DNA of 64,000 nucleotides from Armatimonas rosea (GCF_014202505.1 NZ_JACHGW010000001.1:248001-312000), one strand, 5' to 3'. Shown: positions 42,224 through 51,309, numbered from the stretch's first letter. Notes: generated by a model from the letters alone, not told the origin. Program-made: numbers and translations.

Positions 42224-42733
42224 TCATCGCTTGGGAGCGGCTTTGGTGAACTCGTCCAGGATGGTCTTGCGCTGCGCCTCGCTTAGGCGCGGGGCGGTCT
42301 TCTTGAGGAGCTCCCCAAAGGCGACAATCTCCTCAGGAGCCGCGGGGCAGCCCATGTTCTGGTTGCCGGGCATCACGTTGGAGTCGGCGAGCTTCTTACC
42401 GCTAGCGTCCTGGAAGACAAAGAACGGCAGACCGGACTTTGCCCCGCCCATCGCCGCCATGAACTCATTGCTCCCGGCGTTCTCCAAGGATTTCTTGGGC
42501 CCGTTCTCCATCGCCACCAGCTCCACCATGACGTAGTTTTCGTCGAGGAGTGCCTTTACCGTGGGGATCGCGATCACTTTCTCAAACAAGTGACACCAGC
42601 CGCACCACGATGCGCCAAAGTGGATGAAGATATTTTTCTTCTCTTTGTGCGCGGTCTTACTCGCTGCCGCGAGAAGCTCTCTGGTGGGTTTGGGGGGCTG
42701 GGTCGCCGCTGCGGGTTTATCTTGTCGAAACAT
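42224..42733 (-). CDS. Thioredoxin-fold protein with CGWC motif
   Basis: This 169-aa protein has the thioredoxin active site CGWC at residues 44-47 in FIHFGASWCGWCHLF, and GLPFFVFQDASGKKLADS with the cis-Pro. It has an N-terminal Pro/Ala-rich stretch but no signal peptide, so it probably reduces disulfides in the cytoplasm or is anchored otherwise. It starts behind AGGAGA and is divergent from the 69-aa gene. Confidence 0.85.
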   Translation of the reverse strand: MFRQDKPAAATQPPKPTRELLAAASKTAHKEKKNIFIHFGASWCGWCHLFEKVIAIPTVKALLDENYVMVELVAMENGPKKSLENAGSNEFMAAMGGAKSGLPFFVFQDASGKKLADSNVMPGNQNMGCPAAPEEIVAFGELLKKTAPRLSEAQRKTILDEFTKAAPKR

Positions 42734-42852
42734 CGAATTTACTCTCCTGGGTCACCATTCGGCGAAAATCTTGGGAAACCCTCTTTCCGTACTGCCCTGC
42801 ATGGGGGGAGTTTCTCAACCGAAAGAAAAAGAGAGTTTGTGGAGGGATTAAA

Positions 42853-43062
42853 ATGAAGGTCACCACCCTGACAGTAGATTACCAAGTTACTCGCTCCCGA
42901 GACTTCCAGTCCGTGCGGCTGGGAGGCTCGGTGCAGCTGGAGCTAAGCGAGAGCGACGATAAGAAAGAGTGCTTGGAGAAGGCGCGCCGCTGGCTGGCGG
43001 GGCAGCTCAACGCCGCCGCCGACGAGGAGCTAGAGAACGTGCTGTTCGGGCCGCGTAAGTGA
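42853..43062 (+). CDS. Small protein coupled to a trypsin-like protease
   Basis: This 69-aa protein starts MKVTTLTVDYQVTRSRDFQS and contains SVQLELSESDDKKECLEKAR; the layout is two strands then a charged helix. No family is recognised. GGAGGG lies before the ATG. Its stop overlaps the GTG start of the protease gene (GTGA), so the two are made together. It may be a cofactor, adaptor or inhibitor of the protease; the sequence alone does not tell. Confidence 0.6.
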   Translation: MKVTTLTVDYQVTRSRDFQSVRLGGSVQLELSESDDKKECLEKARRWLAGQLNAAADEELENVLFGPRK

Positions 43063-43979
43063 TTGTCTTGGGGGGCGCGGGGCGAAACCTCGCGCCCCCG
43101 CCCGACCCGGCGCGCCGCGCTTGCTGGGAGCTCCAGGGGCAGTGGGGCAAGTATATTGGCACCCCGATTGCGGCCCGCTGGTTTGTGACCGCCGCGCATG
43201 TCGGCGGCCAGGTCGGGGATGCGCTTGTGCTTGCAAACCAACACTACCTTGCGGTCGCGCGCGAGGCACTTCCCGGAACGGACATAGCACTCTGGCGGGT
43301 AGACCGGGCCTTTCCGCGCTGGGCAACCGTCTGCGACGGCGACGAGCTCGAGCGGGAGCTGTTTCTGGTGGGGCGTGGCACGGCACGCGGAGCCGAGCTT
43401 GCGGGCAAGGGCTGGCAGTGGGGAGCGATCGACCACCGGCAGAACTGGGGACGCAACCAGGTCTCGGGGTTCCTGACCAGCAAGCCCTACGGGGCACTCC
43501 TCCTCGCCACCTTTGACCACGATGCCGGCCCCGACGAGTCCACTCTCTCGACGGGCGACAGCGGCGGCGGGGTCTTTCTCAAGGGACGCGATGGGCTCTG
43601 GCGCTTGGCGGGCATCAACCACGATATCAACCCCGGCGACGATGGGATCGACCGGTTCTATAGCACGTCGGGCCGCAAAGACGACCTCTTCCGCGCTGCG
43701 CTCTACGACAGCCGTGGGCTCTTTCTGGGCACCCCCGAGGCGCTCAAGCCGGTCACCGGCGACACCCCGCGCCCCGCCGTCCTAGCCGCACAGCGCCTCT
43801 CTGTCTACCGAAACCAGCTCGCCAAGATCCTCGCCCGCCCCGATAACGCCTACCCGAGCCACCCGCCACTCCTCCAGACACGCCTTGGCCGCTACGGTGG
43901 GGGAGCGCTGGTGGGCGCTGCGGGCGCGGCCGTGCTCGCGCGGCGGTTCTTCGCAAAAAAACTTTCTCCCCGGGATTGA
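43059..43979 (+). CDS. Trypsin-like serine protease with C-terminal hydrophobic tail
   Basis: This 306-aa chymotrypsin-fold protein has a complete catalytic triad: H47 in WFVTAAHVGG, D75 in LPGTDIALWR and S168 in STGDSGGGVF. It has no N-terminal signal peptide. The C-terminus (about 278-302) holds a Gly/Ala-rich hydrophobic segment ending RRFFAKK that could be a tail anchor. It starts with GTG inside the stop of the 69-aa gene. It could be exported by other means or act inside the cell. Confidence 0.8.
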   Translation: MIVLGGAGRNLAPPPDPARRACWELQGQWGKYIGTPIAARWFVTAAHVGGQVGDALVLANQHYLAVAREALPGTDIALWRVDRAFPRWATVCDGDELERELFLVGRGTARGAELAGKGWQWGAIDHRQNWGRNQVSGFLTSKPYGALLLATFDHDAGPDESTLSTGDSGGGVFLKGRDGLWRLAGINHDINPGDDGIDRFYSTSGRKDDLFRAALYDSRGLFLGTPEALKPVTGDTPRPAVLAAQRLSVYRNQLAKILARPDNAYPSHPPLLQTRLGRYGGGALVGAAGAAVLARRFFAKKLSPRD

Positions 43980-44011
43980 ACTTTCCCTAGGTGCTTATTT
44001 GTAGAGAGGGC

Positions 44012-44563
44012 ATGACACGCAAATCCCTTCTTCTCACGGGAGCTCTCAGCCTCCTGTTCGGTGCCCAAGCAAGGGCACAGCAGAGCGCGAGCTCGGCGAA
44101 GTTTCCTGTCGCCCCCGAGCTGATCGGTGAGGCAAAGGACTGGGTCTCGGGCAAGCCCCTCAAGCTTGCGGACCTCAAGGGGAAAGTGGTGGTGGTGTGC
44201 TTCTGGACCTTTGGCTGCATCAACTGCAAGCGCACGCTCCCCTTTTGGAACGACTGGGCGCAGAAGTACTCCAAGGGGAGCGATGTGGTCTTTGTGAGCA
44301 TCCACACCCCCGAGCTGGAGTCCGAGTTCAATGTGGAGTCGGTGAAGAAGTTTATTGAGAAAGAGAAGCTGACCTTCCCTGTGCTGATCGACAACTCCAA
44401 GGCCAACTGGAACGCCTGGAAGCAGCAGTGGTGGCCCGCCACCTACCTGATCGACAAGACCGGGCACGTCCGCGGCCTCTGGAACGGGGAGCTGGACTAC
44501 AAGGGGAGCGGCGAATATAAAAATGTCGAGCAGGGCATCCAGCTCCTCCGTCGGGAGAAGTAA
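44012..44563 (+). CDS. Exported thioredoxin-like redoxin (TlpA/DipZ type)
   Basis: This 183-aa protein has a signal peptide (KSLLLTGALSLLFGAQARA) and a redoxin domain with the CINC active site (C69, C72) in VVCFWTFGCINCKRTLPFW, then WWPATYLIDKTGHVRGLWNG. This matches the thiol-disulfide domain found at the end of DipZ-like proteins. It works outside the cytoplasm, perhaps in cytochrome maturation, which would fit the many CxxCH proteins here. The start at 44012 follows GAGAGGG. Confidence 0.87.
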   Translation: MTRKSLLLTGALSLLFGAQARAQQSASSAKFPVAPELIGEAKDWVSGKPLKLADLKGKVVVVCFWTFGCINCKRTLPFWNDWAQKYSKGSDVVFVSIHTPELESEFNVESVKKFIEKEKLTFPVLIDNSKANWNAWKQQWWPATYLIDKTGHVRGLWNGELDYKGSGEYKNVEQGIQLLRREK

Positions 44564-44594
44564 GCCTCGTGTGATAGCCCCGAGGTTTACCGTT

Positions 44595-45068
44595 CTAGCC
44601 CTTGGGGATATGGAACTCCGTATCCCCGTAGAGGAGCTGCAGCAAATTAATCTGGCCGCCGTGGTAGGTCATGTTGCGGTAGGGGAACTCGATCACCTGG
44701 TAGCCCGACATCGTCCCACGGCGGAGCACATAGTCCTTGGCAAGGTCTTCGTCGCTGAGGCCACGGACCACCGCGGCACACTCGATGGCGCTGGCGATCA
44801 GGTCCTGCTGTGCCTCTTCCAGGCTGGCGTACTCCGACTTGACCTCGAAAGGGCTGAAAGGCGTCGGTCTCTCCCCGCGTAGGATCTGCGTGAAGACGCG
44901 GTTTGCTCCTGCACACTCGGCCACCTGCTCGCGGGCCGTGCGCAGGTTCGCTGCCCCCTCTAGCGTGGGAGTCCAGCTCTGCTTCTCCTCGGGCATCGCA
45001 CCTAGCCAGAAGGCGAGCAACTTAGCCGCCCCCTCGATCTTCTCTGCTTGAAACTCTTGAACGGTCAT
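44595..45068 (-). CDS. DinB-like four-helix-bundle protein
   Basis: This 157-aa protein of the DinB/YfiT-like family has an N-terminal helix (EGAAKLLAFWLGAMPEEKQS), the mid-section ANRVFTQILRGERP and the family ending YRNMTYHGGQINLLQLLYGD, with His positions suited to metal binding. Members are thiol transferases or metal enzymes of unknown substrate. It is last in the operon DUF1549/1553-DUF1501-DinB, with GGGAG before the ATG and a 3-bp gap to the DUF1501 stop. Confidence 0.8.
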   Translation of the reverse strand: MTVQEFQAEKIEGAAKLLAFWLGAMPEEKQSWTPTLEGAANLRTAREQVAECAGANRVFTQILRGERPTPFSPFEVKSEYASLEEAQQDLIASAIECAAVVRGLSDEDLAKDYVLRRGTMSGYQVIEFPYRNMTYHGGQINLLQLLYGDTEFHIPKG

Positions 45069-45071
45069 CGT

Positions 45072-46463
45072 TTACACTCCCTTTGCCAGTAAGGCCCCGA
45101 TAGGCTTCCCGAGGCCGTCGCGCGTGACATAGAACGGGCGCTTCTCCACCTCGTAGGCGTGCTTGGGCGAGATCCCCAGCGTATGGTAGATCGTCGCGTG
45201 CAGGTCCTCGATTACCACCGGGTTCTCGACCGTCTTGCACGGGCGCTCGTCAGCGGTCTTGCCATAGACAAAGCCTTTTTTCACGCCCCCGCCAAACATC
45301 AAAACACTTCCGGCGTCGGTGAAGTGCCGGTGCATCCCGTAGAACTTGGGCTCATTGACAATATCCGGGACGGTCACCTGGTCGCGGACACGGGCATCGG
45401 GCTTGCCCTCCATCATCATGTCGCGCGAGAACTCCGATGCCAGCACGATCAGGGTCCGGTCCAGCAGGCCACGCTCTTCGAGGTCTTTAACAAGCTGCGC
45501 GATGGGCGCGTCGATCTGGCGCTTCATCTCGGTCAGGCGCGTGTGGCCGTTATCGTGGGTGTCCCAGCCAAAGAACGGAACATACTCGGTGGTGACTTCG
45601 ATATAGCGCGCTCCGGCCTCACGCAGGCGGCGTGCCAGCAAGCACCCTTGGCCAAAGCGCCCGGTGTTGTAGCTATCGTAGCTGGCCTTGGGCTCTTTTG
45701 TCAGGTCAAAGGCGGCGGCGGCGGGCGACGACAGCAAGCGATGGGCGTTGTCCAGCGAGCGCAGCAGGCTCTCTTTCTGGTAGTCCGAGCCCACTTTCCC
45801 GACTAGGGACTCTCCGACCAGCTTTTTATAGAGCGCCTGGCGGTTCTCAAAGCGCGACGGTGTCATGCCCGCCGGGGGGCGCACAGCCTCGACCGCCTGA
45901 TCCGGGTAGGGCAGGTTGAAGGGGCCAAACTCGCTCCCCAGAAAGCCCGCCGTGGTAAATGCCTTGAGCTCCTCGCCCTCCCCGACATCGAAGCGCTGCC
46001 CGATATTGATAAACGCCGGGACGGCCTCATTCAGCGGCCCGAGGGTCCGCGCGATCACCGAGCCAATGTGCGGCGCCGCGACTGTCTGCGGCGGCGCGTA
46101 GCCGGTGTGCCAGTGGTACTGGTGGCGCGAGTGCAGGATCGCCCCCAGATCGCCCGCCCGGTAGGTGCGGATCAGGGTCGCCCGGTCCATCACCTGCGCG
46201 ATCTTCTCCAGCCCCTGCGAGAGCTGCACCCCGTCCACGACTGTCGGGATCGCCGGAAAGGTCGAGAGGATCTTCTCCGAGGGCGTCCCGGTCTCGTAGG
46301 GCGTGTAGCGCTTGGGGTCGAAGGTCTCGGTGTGGGCCATTCCGCCGCCCATCCACAAGACAATCACCGCATCCGCGGTCGCCTTCGGGGCGGGCTGCGC
46401 GGCCCAGAGCGGGCGGGCATAGCCCGCCGCCAGTGCGGATAAAAGTAGCTCTCGTCGGTTCAT
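45072..46463 (-). CDS. DUF1501 protein, partner of the 46603 gene
   Basis: This 463-aa DUF1501 protein has a short exported N-terminus (MNRRELLLSALAAGYARPLW). Motifs are AVIVLWMGGGMAHTETFDPK, CLLARRLREAGARYIEVTTE, GWDTHDNGHTRLTEMKRQID, LASEFSRDMMMEG and HATIYHTLGISPKHAYEVEK. It has SEFSRD where the other two copies have GEFGRT, so it belongs to a different branch. AAGGA before the ATG gives a leadered start. The family D repeat separates it from its upstream partner, 139 bp away. Confidence 0.9.
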   Translation of the reverse strand: MNRRELLLSALAAGYARPLWAAQPAPKATADAVIVLWMGGGMAHTETFDPKRYTPYETGTPSEKILSTFPAIPTVVDGVQLSQGLEKIAQVMDRATLIRTYRAGDLGAILHSRHQYHWHTGYAPPQTVAAPHIGSVIARTLGPLNEAVPAFINIGQRFDVGEGEELKAFTTAGFLGSEFGPFNLPYPDQAVEAVRPPAGMTPSRFENRQALYKKLVGESLVGKVGSDYQKESLLRSLDNAHRLLSSPAAAAFDLTKEPKASYDSYNTGRFGQGCLLARRLREAGARYIEVTTEYVPFFGWDTHDNGHTRLTEMKRQIDAPIAQLVKDLEERGLLDRTLIVLASEFSRDMMMEGKPDARVRDQVTVPDIVNEPKFYGMHRHFTDAGSVLMFGGGVKKGFVYGKTADERPCKTVENPVVIEDLHATIYHTLGISPKHAYEVEKRPFYVTRDGLGKPIGALLAKGV

Positions 46464-46476
46464 TTTCTATTCCTTG

Positions 46477-46604
46477 GATCGCCCCCGTAGGAGGGGGGCG
46501 TCAACGGGCGTTCCGCCACAAAGGCCTTCGGCCATACCGAATTATGGGCGGAGCCCTTCCCAGCACGAAGTGCTCGTTGACGCCCCGCTCTAACCGGGGC
46601 GATC
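46477..46604. repeat. MITE-like repeat, family D (copy 2)
   Basis: Imperfect 30-bp terminal inverted repeats (46477-46506 and 46575-46604) both begin GATCGCCCC and end GGGGCGTCAACG when read inward. The interior carries ACAAAGGCCTTCGGCCAT and the AGCACGAAGTGCT hairpin. Its last bases overlap the TGA stop of the DUF1549/1553 gene, which begins at 46603. Confidence 0.85.
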
Positions 46605-48942
46605 AATACAGCTGAAACTCCGGGCTCATCAGGAGCGCCCATAAAATATCTTCCAGTGCCTCGGGGGTGAGCTTGGTGCCCACCGCTTGGCGGATCGTGG
46701 CCCGCTCCGTGGTTGTGGGCGGGCGGCTCAGCGCGGTCTGGTAGAGGCCGTTGAGCACATCCTCGCCGTTGCCTGCGTGACGGAGCCAGGTGGACGCGCC
46801 GGTTTTGAGGCGGGCGGAGAGGAGCGGGCCGTTGGTCAGCTCTAGCGCCTGAAGCGTCGTGGCGACACTCTGGCGTTGCGTGACGGTCTGCTCCCGGTTG
46901 GGCCGTCCTAGGGCGCGGGTGAAGGCATCAGCGGTGGTGAGTGCGGCGCGGGCCTCGATCAGGGCATGGGCGGCTCCCACCACCGCAAAGCGCACCGAGA
47001 CCTCCTTGGGTGCCTCCTCGACCGCGCCTTGGTCCGGCCCGACCAGTGCACGGAAGCGGGTCGCGCCCTTGGGGACCTCATAGATCAGCAGGGAGTTGGC
47101 GTGGGTTCCGATTCCCTCGCCGTAGGTCTTCCCCGCGAGGCGCAGGGGCTTGCCGACGATGCTCTTGTCTTTCTGGATGGTCCCAAAGCCCGTGGTCGCG
47201 GATAGTAGGACACAGTCATCGGCATCGCGCTCGGTGTTGTCGGGGAAGCCAAAGTGCGGCTCGACCCAGTCCGCCCAGTCGTGGTTGGCGTTGCCGTTGC
47301 CATCGGTGGCGGCCAGCACGAGAATCTCTGCGCCAGTGATATCCACATCGACTTGCTTTGCCCCGGAGCGCAGTAGTCCACTGTCGAAGAGCACCTTGCC
47401 CGTGCGCTTGGGGACACTGACCACACCCTTGTTGATCCGTAGCGTCTCCACCGGCGTGGGCCAGCTCTCGGTCAGGGTAGAGATCGCATCGGTGAGCTGC
47501 TCGGCGGAGAGGCGCTTGACCGCAGGGCCGGTGAAGACATAGCCGCTCGGCTTCTCTTTCGCCAGCCCCTGCGACGGCAGCTGATACGCGCGGCTCGTGG
47601 CGATCTGGGCCAGCGTGTGCTTGAGGTCGTAGCCGTGGGCCACAAAATCGCTCGCCAGCCAGTCCAGTAGCGCTGGGTTCCAGGGCTTGTGGTCCAGCTC
47701 GTCGTTGGGCTCGACCAGGCCGCGCCCCATGAGCTTGGTCCAGAGCCGGTTGACAACCGTCCGGGCGAAGCGGCCGTTGGCGGGCGAGGTCAGCGCCGCC
47801 GCGACTTGGGCGCGCCGGGTTGCCAGGGGCGCGTTGCCATCGACACTGCCCAGCTCGGGCCACAAAAACTTAGCGCTCGCCATGGTTCCCGTGGGCTTGT
47901 CGCAGCGCACCAGCTCCAGCGGGGTGTCTGAGAACGCCGTGGCCAGGCCGTAGGCATCGCGCAGCTTCCAGTTGCTGGTGAAGCTATCGTGGCACGATGC
48001 GCACTTGAGGTTCACGCCCAGAAACACCTGCCCGATATTCTGCGCCGCTTGGAGCGGGGGGCGCTGGCTGGCATTGACCACGCCACGCCAGACAATTCCT
48101 TTGATAAAACCCTCGGACTCCGGGCTTGGCGGGGCGACCAGCTCGCGCACAAACTGGTCGTAGGGCTTGTTGCTCTCCAGAGATGCATACAGCCAGCTCG
48201 TGATCTGGCTCCGGCCACCGTCGATATAGCCCGTCCCGACATAGTCGTTGCGGAGCGCATCGTTCCAGAAGGTCAGCCAGTGCTCGGTGTAGTTCTTCGT
48301 GTCGGCCAAGAGGCTCGCCACCAGCCGCTCACGCTTATCGGGGCGCGTGTCCAGCACAAACGCCGTGGTCTGCCGCGGCGACGGTAGCAGGCCCACTAAA
48401 TCCAAGTACGCCCGCCGCACAAAGACCCGGTCGCTGACAATCGCTCCCGGCGCGACTTTCTTCGCCGCAAAGTACGGCGCGAGCAAGCGATCCACCGGGT
48501 TACCTTGGCCCGCGGGGACATTCACCGGCACCAGTGCCAATGGCGGTGTCCAGGCCGCGTCCTCGTTCTCCGCCGCGCCATCGAACGGCAGGCCCGCATC
48601 GATCCAGCGCCGGAGTGTCTCGACCTCGCTGGCCTTGAGGTGCGCCCCCTGCGGCGGCATCACCCCTTTCGCTACCAGCTCGATCAAATAGCTCTGCGCC
48701 CCCTTACCGGGCCGCGCGACCGGATGGGTCTTGCCGCCGGTGAGGATCGCCTCCCGGCTATCGAGCGAGAAGTCTCCCTGCTTGGCCCCGTTGCTATGGC
48801 ACGACGAGCAGTTCTTCTTCAGGATCGGCAGCACATCGCGCTGGTACGAGACTGCCTTTTGCGTCGTCTGCACCTTCTGCGCGCCCAGCGCCATCACGCT
48901 CAGACCACCCAGCGCCAGCGCTCCCACAAGCCTACGAATCAT
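46603..48942 (-). CDS. Cytochrome c / DUF1549 / NPCBM / DUF1553 exported protein
   Basis: This 779-aa protein has a signal peptide (MIRRLVGALALGGLSVMALG) and a heme motif CSSCH in PILKKNCSSCHSNGAK. DUF1549 follows, with KCASCH, then DUF1553. An NPCBM-type sugar-binding domain is inserted near residues 585-700 (GKTYGEGIGTHANSLLIYEV). It differs from the 33393 protein, which carries a discoidin domain. The start at 48942 was chosen for its signal peptide and for TATCAT 7 nt upstream; the frame is open 44 codons further but without signals. It is followed by a repeat, then DUF1501. Confidence 0.9.
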   Translation of the reverse strand: MIRRLVGALALGGLSVMALGAQKVQTTQKAVSYQRDVLPILKKNCSSCHSNGAKQGDFSLDSREAILTGGKTHPVARPGKGAQSYLIELVAKGVMPPQGAHLKASEVETLRRWIDAGLPFDGAAENEDAAWTPPLALVPVNVPAGQGNPVDRLLAPYFAAKKVAPGAIVSDRVFVRRAYLDLVGLLPSPRQTTAFVLDTRPDKRERLVASLLADTKNYTEHWLTFWNDALRNDYVGTGYIDGGRSQITSWLYASLESNKPYDQFVRELVAPPSPESEGFIKGIVWRGVVNASQRPPLQAAQNIGQVFLGVNLKCASCHDSFTSNWKLRDAYGLATAFSDTPLELVRCDKPTGTMASAKFLWPELGSVDGNAPLATRRAQVAAALTSPANGRFARTVVNRLWTKLMGRGLVEPNDELDHKPWNPALLDWLASDFVAHGYDLKHTLAQIATSRAYQLPSQGLAKEKPSGYVFTGPAVKRLSAEQLTDAISTLTESWPTPVETLRINKGVVSVPKRTGKVLFDSGLLRSGAKQVDVDITGAEILVLAATDGNGNANHDWADWVEPHFGFPDNTERDADDCVLLSATTGFGTIQKDKSIVGKPLRLAGKTYGEGIGTHANSLLIYEVPKGATRFRALVGPDQGAVEEAPKEVSVRFAVVGAAHALIEARAALTTADAFTRALGRPNREQTVTQRQSVATTLQALELTNGPLLSARLKTGASTWLRHAGNGEDVLNGLYQTALSRPPTTTERATIRQAVGTKLTPEALEDILWALLMSPEFQLY

Positions 48943-48949
48943 GCTTGCT

Positions 48950-48955
48950 ATGATA
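48950..48955 (-). promoter_or_regulatory. Leaderless -10 box of the second DUF1549/1553 operon
   Basis: TATCAT ends 7 nt before the ATG at 48942. Confidence 0.55.
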
Positions 48956-49008
48956 CCGAAATTCTCCAAACAACACCGGGCCATGATAAAACAAATCCGA
49001 GGTGCAAG

Positions 49009-49683
49009 ATGGCTGGACCGTTTCCGGGCATGGACCCGTTTCTGGAGAAACCTGGCTTCTGGCAGGAGTTTCACAACAGCTTCATTGCTCTTCTTAATAT
49101 CGTTATCAATCGCGAACTACCCTCACGTTTTCTCTCCTATACCCAAGTAAGAATGATCCAGGACGAGGATGAGTTTCGTCGTGAAGCCTACCTGGAAATT
49201 TTTGATAGAACCAACCGGAGCCATGTCGTGATGGTCATTGAGCTGCTTAGCCCTGAGAATAAGCATGGCAAGGGGCGGGAAGAGTACCAGCGTAAGCAAC
49301 AAGCAGTCCTTCAGAGTCAGGCACATCTGCTGGAGATTGACCTCCTTCGTGGGGGAGAGCATACGGTTGCTGCTCCTCGGGAGGGAGCACTCGCTCTGGG
49401 GAGCTACTCCTATCTCCTGAGCCTTGCCAATGCCCAAGAACCGGGCAAGATTCTGCTCTGGCGCATCGGACTTGCCGACCGCCTTCCCATGCTAGAGCTT
49501 CCTCTCACCGCTGATGTCCCACCCTTCACGCTCGATCTTCAGGCCGTCTTCGACCGCTGCTACGACGAAAACCGCTACGCGGAGCTCCTCGAAGTTGCCT
49601 ACACCCAGTCCGCTGAACCCACCTTCACTGAGGAAGAAGCCGCTTGGTCACACGAGTGTCTGGAGGGCTACGTGGTATCCTAG
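49009..49683 (+). CDS. DUF4058 family protein, shortened
   Basis: This 224-aa protein starts with the DUF4058 signature (GPFPGMDPFLEKPGFWQEFH). It has REAYLEI, then VIELLSPENKHGKGREEYQR and AHLLEIDLLRGGEH. Members are usually larger: between the N-terminal block and REAYLEI about 50 residues of the common form are missing here. Function unknown. It starts behind CGAGGTG and is divergent from the DUF1549/1553 gene. The region is less GC-rich than its neighbours, which suggests transfer. Confidence 0.8.
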   Translation: MAGPFPGMDPFLEKPGFWQEFHNSFIALLNIVINRELPSRFLSYTQVRMIQDEDEFRREAYLEIFDRTNRSHVVMVIELLSPENKHGKGREEYQRKQQAVLQSQAHLLEIDLLRGGEHTVAAPREGALALGSYSYLLSLANAQEPGKILLWRIGLADRLPMLELPLTADVPPFTLDLQAVFDRCYDENRYAELLEVAYTQSAEPTFTEEEAAWSHECLEGYVVS

Positions 49684-49692
49684 CTCTCGGCT

Positions 49693-51309
49693 ATGAGCGA
49701 TTTAGAGACAGAGATTGCGCGGCGGCGCACGTTTGCCATTATCTCCCACCCCGACGCGGGAAAGACGACTCTGACGGAGAAGCTACTTCTCTACGGGGGC
49801 GCGATTCAGCTCGCGGGGTCGGTGACGGCGAAGAAGAACCGGCGGCAGGCGACCTCGGACTGGATGGAGCTGGAGAAGCAGCGCGGCATCTCGATCACGT
49901 CCACCGTGCTCCAGTTCGAGTACGACGGCTGCGTGCTGAATCTCTTGGACACGCCGGGCCACCAGGACTTCTCCGAGGACACGTACCGGACTCTGGTTGC
50001 CGCCGATAGCGCCGTGATGCTGATCGACAACGCCCGCGGTGTCGAGCCGCAGACCATCAAGCTCTTTGCGGTCTGCCGCCAGCGCGGGATTCCGATCTTC
50101 ACGTTTATCAATAAGATGGACCGCCCCGGCCTCGACCCGCTGGACCTGATGGCCAACCTTGAGGAGGTGCTGGGGATTCGCTCCGCGCCGGTCTTCTGGC
50201 CGATTGGCGATGGCGACCAGTTCCAGGGCGTGTATGATCGCCAGAGTAGCCAGCTCCACTTGTACGACCGCGTCCAGCACGGTGCCAACAAGGCTCCCGT
50301 TCGCATTGTCGATCTAAGCGACCCGACTCTCGATGAGATTATCGGCAGTGGCCCGGCGCAGAAGCTCCGCGACGATATCGAGCTGCTGGATGTGGCCGGC
50401 GAGCCGCTCGACCCGGAGCGCATTGCCAAGGGCGAGATCACGCCGCTGTTCTTTGGGAGCGCGGTCACGAACTTCGGGGTCGAGCGGTTCCTGAAGCGCT
50501 TTATCGACCTCGCACCCACCCCGACCTCGCGCCCGGCCCAGGGCGGGGAGATCGAGCCCAGTGAGCCGGAGTTCCGGGGCTTTGTCTTTAAGATCCAGGC
50601 CAACATGGACCCGAACCACCGCGACCGGGTGGCGTTTCTGCGCGTGGTCTCGGGGCGCTTTGAGCGCGATATGGTCGCCCTGAATCCCCGCTCCAAGAAG
50701 TCCGTGCGCCTGACACGCCCACAGAAGCTCTTTGCCTCGGACCGGGAGACGGTCGATGTGGCCTACCCGGGCGACATTATCGGCCTCACCAACCCTGGTG
50801 TCTTCCAGCTCGGCGACACGGTCTGCACGGGGGCTCCGGTGCAGTTCCGGGGCTTTCCACGCTTCGCCCCCGAGCACTTTGGGGTCCTGCGCAACCGGAA
50901 GTCCGAGAAGTATAAGCAGTTCCAAAAAGGAATCGAGCAGCTCTCGGAGGAAGGTGTCGTGCAGCTCTTCCACGAGATCAACGCCGGGCGCACCGAGCCG
51001 ATCCTGGGCGTGGTCGGGCAGCTCCAGTTCGAGGTGATCCAGTTCCGGCTGATCTCCGAGTACGGGGTCGAGACCAGCCTGGACCGCCTGCCCTACGGCC
51101 ATGCACGCTGGATTCAGGGCCCCGAAGACGCCCTCCGCGAGGTCTACTGGGGCATGGGCACCCGCCGGGTCGAGGACAGCTTCGGCAACTTTGTCTGCCT
51201 GTTTGAGAGCCAGTGGGGGATGAACCATATTATCGAGAACAACCCCAAGCTGCGCTTTCTCTCCACCGCGCTCGATCTCTCGGAGTCTCAGGAAGCGGCC
51301 GGCGCGTGA
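49693..51309 (+). CDS. prfC: Peptide chain release factor 3
   Basis: This 538-aa GTPase removes RF1 and RF2 from the ribosome after termination. G-motifs are SHPDAGKT (residues 18-25), DTPGHQDFSEDTYRTL and FINKMDRPGLDPLDL. The C-terminal release-factor-3 domain (VVGQLQFEVIQFRLISEYGV) is intact. Length is normal. It overlaps the SDR gene's GTG start by 4 bp. TATCCT lies 11 nt before the ATG. Confidence 0.96.
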   Translation: MSDLETEIARRRTFAIISHPDAGKTTLTEKLLLYGGAIQLAGSVTAKKNRRQATSDWMELEKQRGISITSTVLQFEYDGCVLNLLDTPGHQDFSEDTYRTLVAADSAVMLIDNARGVEPQTIKLFAVCRQRGIPIFTFINKMDRPGLDPLDLMANLEEVLGIRSAPVFWPIGDGDQFQGVYDRQSSQLHLYDRVQHGANKAPVRIVDLSDPTLDEIIGSGPAQKLRDDIELLDVAGEPLDPERIAKGEITPLFFGSAVTNFGVERFLKRFIDLAPTPTSRPAQGGEIEPSEPEFRGFVFKIQANMDPNHRDRVAFLRVVSGRFERDMVALNPRSKKSVRLTRPQKLFASDRETVDVAYPGDIIGLTNPGVFQLGDTVCTGAPVQFRGFPRFAPEHFGVLRNRKSEKYKQFQKGIEQLSEEGVVQLFHEINAGRTEPILGVVGQLQFEVIQFRLISEYGVETSLDRLPYGHARWIQGPEDALREVYWGMGTRRVEDSFGNFVCLFESQWGMNHIIENNPKLRFLSTALDLSESQEAAGA

